DNA of 44,512 nucleotides from assembly GCA_964058805.1 (NCBI GenBank), contig CAXKVV010000481.1, positions 1-44,512 of the forward strand, given 5' to 3'. Positions 41,501 through 44,512 of this stretch are shown in pieces. The notes below the pieces were generated by a model. The model had not been told where the DNA came from. It did no database searches and saw nothing but the letters and a program-made list of their open reading frames with translations. This DNA comes from Schoenoplectus triqueter. Its lineage: Eukaryota; Streptophyta; Magnoliopsida; Poales; Cyperaceae. The translations under genes were made by a program, and so were the position numbers. Positions within the stretch are counted from its first letter, which is position 1. Every line of letters starts with the position of its first letter.

Positions 41501-43293
41501 GCCTGAATTTACCACCAAAAATTGCTGAATATTATGATTTGCTACTTCTGCGCTATAGCACATGAGGGACAATAGTTGTTGCATAAGAAGATCAATCAAT
41601 TCTATTTTCTTTTCACCAACTATTTTAAAAAAATATCAGTTTTTTTTCTATTCAGTTAGGGAGTGTTTGGCACTCAATGAAATAGCAAAAAGTTGGAATA
41701 AAATAGTTATTCCGACGAATTAATTTGCCAAACGAATTTTAGACTAAGTAGAAGAGTGCAAAATAGTGCTAATCTGGTATACCAACTTATAGGTGGAATA
41801 CCGGATTAGCTCTCGTTGGAATAGCGATTATTGTTTGATTATATTATATTATATTATTATATTATGATTATGATTAAGATTTAGTATTATTATATTATTA
41901 TATTATATTTAAGATTATAATTTATTATTATATTAATATTATGATTATTGTTATTATATTATCGTTACCATTAGTATCATGATTATGATTATGATTACTT
42001 ATTATTATTATATTATTATAATTATGATTGTAATTATATTTTTTTATTATTATATTACTATATTATGATTATGTTTATATTTTTATTATATTACTATTAT
42101 AATATTATTATTTATTATGATTATTTTTTATTACTTTATTATTATTTTATTATGTTGTATTATATTATTATGATTATGATTATGGTTATATTATTATGAT
42201 TATGATTATAATTATTATTATCTTACTATTATGATTATTATTTTACTATTATTATTATTATTATCATCATCATCATTATTAGTATCATAATTATTCATAT
42301 TTTAACTATTTAACAACTGCCAAACGATATTTTCGCTCTTCTGAATAGTTGAGAATACCACTCTTCCAAAAAAAATATTATTCTATCACTCTTTCAAAAT
42401 TACCACTTTTCCAAAGCTATTCCTTAATTTGCCAAACGGATCCTTAGTTTGTGCTGTCAACCTGCCTTCAATAAGTTACTTTTTTAAAGTGATGAAAAGC
42501 AACCAATTCACTAGTCACAAGTCCTGCTGTTTGTTCTAATGAATAAAGCTTGGCATATAATTATGGGTGGTTATGATTTTGGTGGGATAACCGAAGGGGT
42601 GAGGTGCATCTATAGTTGCAGGTATAACAGTTACTCGCAAGTGGTCTTACATTTGTCACTCAGAACTCCGACCGATGTCCGGCCGCCATCGGGTTGATGG
42701 TACCGCGACAGCGGCAAGGCTCTGGTGAGGCAACTCGCAACTACTCTCTGGCAACTAAATTTTCCGTAACAGCACTTAATCCTATTTGCATGCACAAAAC
42801 CATGTGCTTGTTGCTCAACCACAGAATCTCAATTCCCACCTCTATAATTTTGTCATTTTACCTCCTATCTGTAGCCAGTACAAGAAATGTGATACTTACA
42901 GCTGTTGTTTTTACAACAATTGTTTCTTTAAGGAACTAATATAACGTCAAGTATTTTCTATCTTTTCAGATCCAGTACTTAGTCTCACACTGGGGAACCG
43001 ATGAAAATTCACTAGGCTCTTATACATATGATGGGGTTGGCAAATCTCGTGATTTATTCGAGAAGCTTCGCATACCAGTAGACAATTTATTCTTTGCTGG
43101 TGAGGCTACATGTATAAAGTATACAGGTACAGTACATGGTGCGTTTTCTACTGGTCTCAAGGCTGCTGAAGAATGCCGCATGCGTGTCCTGGAGAGGTAC
43201 GGGGATCTAAAGTCACTGGAAATGACGTTCCATCCTGTGATGGCAGAGGAAGCTGCCTCAGTTTCTGTCCCACTGCTGATATCGAGGCTTTAA
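37026..43293 (+). CDS. PAO2: Polyamine oxidase, peroxisomal, PAO2/3/4 type, complete
   Basis: FAD enzyme that back-converts spermine and spermidine, releasing 3-aminopropanal and H2O2. Coding exons: 37026-37038, 38506-38618, 39014-39102, 39192-39305, 39396-39483, 39581-39666, 39780-39882, 40258-40355, 40905-41334, 42970-43293. All introns GT-AG, phases agree, 1,458 nt, 485 residues (Arabidopsis PAO2 about 490). FAD-binding [10 protein letters not shown] (20-29, GxGxxG at 24-29) and ESRDRIGGR (47-55); [42 protein letters not shown]; the conserved active lysine K299 in GTENKI; FFAGEAT (419-425) with the FAD glutamate E423. It ends VPLLISRL, a PTS1 signal. The first coding exon is only 13 nt (MEKQ and one base). 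Next to [22 protein letters not shown] replaces the usual SSSxPGSVHGAYSTG. The PVM(x)EE tail favours PAO2 over PAO4, but assignment within PAO2/3/4 is not certain. Confidence 0.95.
40456..40770 (+). repeat. 156-bp tandem duplication in polyamine oxidase intron 8
   Basis: Units start at 40,456 and 40,612 (TTTATGGGCACTGGA) and share GATGGGTGCACTTTTTGGTG, GACAATTGTGTTTTCTAAGT and GATCAAATTTTGTTATTGCA with few differences. No effect on the exons. Confidence 0.9.
41657..42446. mobile_element. MITE-like element with a TTA/ATT-filled core, in polyamine oxidase intron 9
   Basis: Left end TAGGGAGTGTTTGGCACTCA and right end read on the other strand TAAGGATCCGTTTGGCAAAT are inverted repeats (core GTTTGGCA). 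Inside, short AATAG/TATTC-type words also pair. The central 41,836-42,300 is an irregular run of TTA, ATT, GATTATG and TCATCA units. No ORF. The end pattern fits hAT-type MITEs. Confidence 0.55.
42560..42760. other. GC-rich insert in polyamine oxidase intron 9
   Basis: A patch (for example CGATGTCCGGCCGCCATCGG, GGTACCGCGACAGCGGCAAG) that contrasts with the AT-rich intron around it. No family-like frame on either strand; no clear ends. Possibly an old insert. Confidence 0.35.
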
Positions 43294-43488
43294 GTATATA
43301 AAGCATCCTAAATGAAGATTGTTATCAGATTGAATAACTACTCCACAATTGTAGTTGTATAACCATAACCTTTGATTGCTTGAGAAATGGATGACAAATG
43401 GAGAAGGTTAAGTATGCCTTTCCCTCTTGTTGCGTTTCCAGGCATGAGGAGATGTGTTATCTGCTATCTTGTAGGTGTATAAGAAGGA

Positions 43489-43498
43489 AATAAATAAA
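43489..43498 (+). terminator. Polyadenylation signal of the polyamine oxidase gene
   Basis: Two overlapping AATAAA words (43,489-43,494 and 43,493-43,498) about 200 bases past the stop codon, followed by TG/T-rich sequence, a usual plant near-upstream element. Confidence 0.6.
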
Positions 43499-43519
43499 GA
43501 TGTTGTGGAATAACGTGGC

Positions 43520-44512
43520 TTGTATCTTGTGCTTTGGTTTGCGGTATGAAGTTAATTATGTAATGTTGTGTAGATTATATAGTTGTGCTTAACTAATACT
43601 ATTTGATTAGTACCTGTGTGCATCCTAATTTCAAGGGACAGCTGTTAAAGCTCCAGTCAGTTTATACACAAATTTGCTTCTCTTGTATTTTGTAAACAAG
43701 TGGCATTTGAGCCGATTGCCAAATTATCTTTCTTACGTAAATATTAAATAACTGGAGCTTTGTTACGGAAAAATAATAATAAAAAACAAATGTGACTGCT
43801 CTCACATCATTTCACTGAGTATCTTTCAACCTACCAATCTTTCATAATATAAAGTAAACTAATAATTTAAAGGCGAGCTGACGGGAAATAAACCGACTGG
43901 AAGTGATAGCCCCATTATGGCCATGAAATTATGCACATGGAAATTACAGAATATACTGCGGTCCAAAACTGATGCATGTCTTGTGGTTGTTCACTATATG
44001 TTAATAATTATTCTAATTATATCTAGATTCATGCGCAAACGTATGATATAGTCAAGCAATGATTATGAATGTTGAATCCATAAGAATAAGGATAAGGCTT
44101 TGGTTCTAACTAGTTTAATAATTTAGACTAACAAAGAGGGACTATTCTTTAATCTAAAAGTATACTAATATAGAAAATCAATGACGTAAACTGAAAATTT
44201 ATCAATAAGGAAAATTCTAAGGATTTTTGTTTAACTCTAATTTATATAGTCAACATACTCATTATGTTCTTTTTTTACGTTTTTATTCTTGGTCATATGA
44301 TAGTATTAAATAGACACTTTCATAGTATGACACCGTGCTTAAATAATTCGAGTTTTTTTTCAGTTCCTCATCTTTCAAACCTAAATTCATTAAACTTAGT
44401 GAATAAGTTTGACATAACCTAAATATTACACATCTCCTTTCGGTTCCTAATCCAACCCTTAGATTACCCATGTGGTCTCCTAATCTATCATTCGTGCATC
44501 TCCTTTGAGTAT
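43520..44512. other. Downstream flank, no gene seen
   Basis: AT-rich sequence with no recognisable exon on either strand to the window end. The last 110 bases carry GGTTCCTAATCC-like words that resemble a repeat edge. Confidence 0.5.

Noticed and set aside
42631..42939. Frames of 63 and 81 codons in polyamine oxidase intron 9
   Set aside because: Located fully inside a well-defined intron with no similarity to any family I recognise.

Overview
This window looks like nuclear DNA of a eudicot flowering plant. It is AT-rich, its genes are split by many short GT-AG introns, and long stretches between genes are filled with degraded transposable elements. I could not fix the species from sequence alone. 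Gene models were assembled by hand from translated exons, matching splice phases and remembered family sequences. No database search was run.

Left part (1-5,700): the first exon of the mitochondrial glycine decarboxylase T-protein gene (minus strand, the rest lies left of the window), a MITE-rich spacer, then a complete four-exon SRP14 gene (minus) whose first coding exon is only the ATG. Between 5,700 and 9,500 are two inverted-repeat elements, one with arms of about 86 bp, and a broken plus-strand TIFY5/JAZ8-like gene that has not been noted by a simple ORF scan. A complete 11-coding-exon peroxisomal glycolate oxidase gene (minus, 368 aa, ending SRL) covers 9,504-14,782, with a leader intron and TATA-like box up to about 15,090.

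Middle part (15,100-36,500) is gene-poor. It holds a nearly intact-ended but heavily mutated Ty1-copia element (18,828-23,417, minus, 5-bp target duplication CTTTG), a piece of an RMI1-like gene joined directly to a second copy of the copia gag segment (about 23,679-24,007), a 700-bp foldback element, an internally deleted lectin receptor kinase pseudogene flanked by a diverged segmental duplication, a palindrome cluster inside what may be an old copia solo LTR, and an orphan promoter-like block near 34,600.

Right part (36,600-43,500): a complete ten-coding-exon polyamine oxidase of the PAO2/3/4 type (plus, 485 aa, ending SRL), preceded by an upstream ORF that overlaps its start codon.

Functionally, T-protein and glycolate oxidase act in the same photorespiratory pathway in different organelles, and glycolate oxidase and the polyamine oxidase are both peroxisomal flavin oxidases that make hydrogen peroxide. 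Whether this neighbourhood is more than chance cannot be told from one window. I did not find CRISPR arrays, tRNA or rRNA genes, or a clearly new multi-gene system; the most unusual items are the RMI1-gag chimera, the palindrome cluster, the overlapping uORF and the JAZ-like relic.
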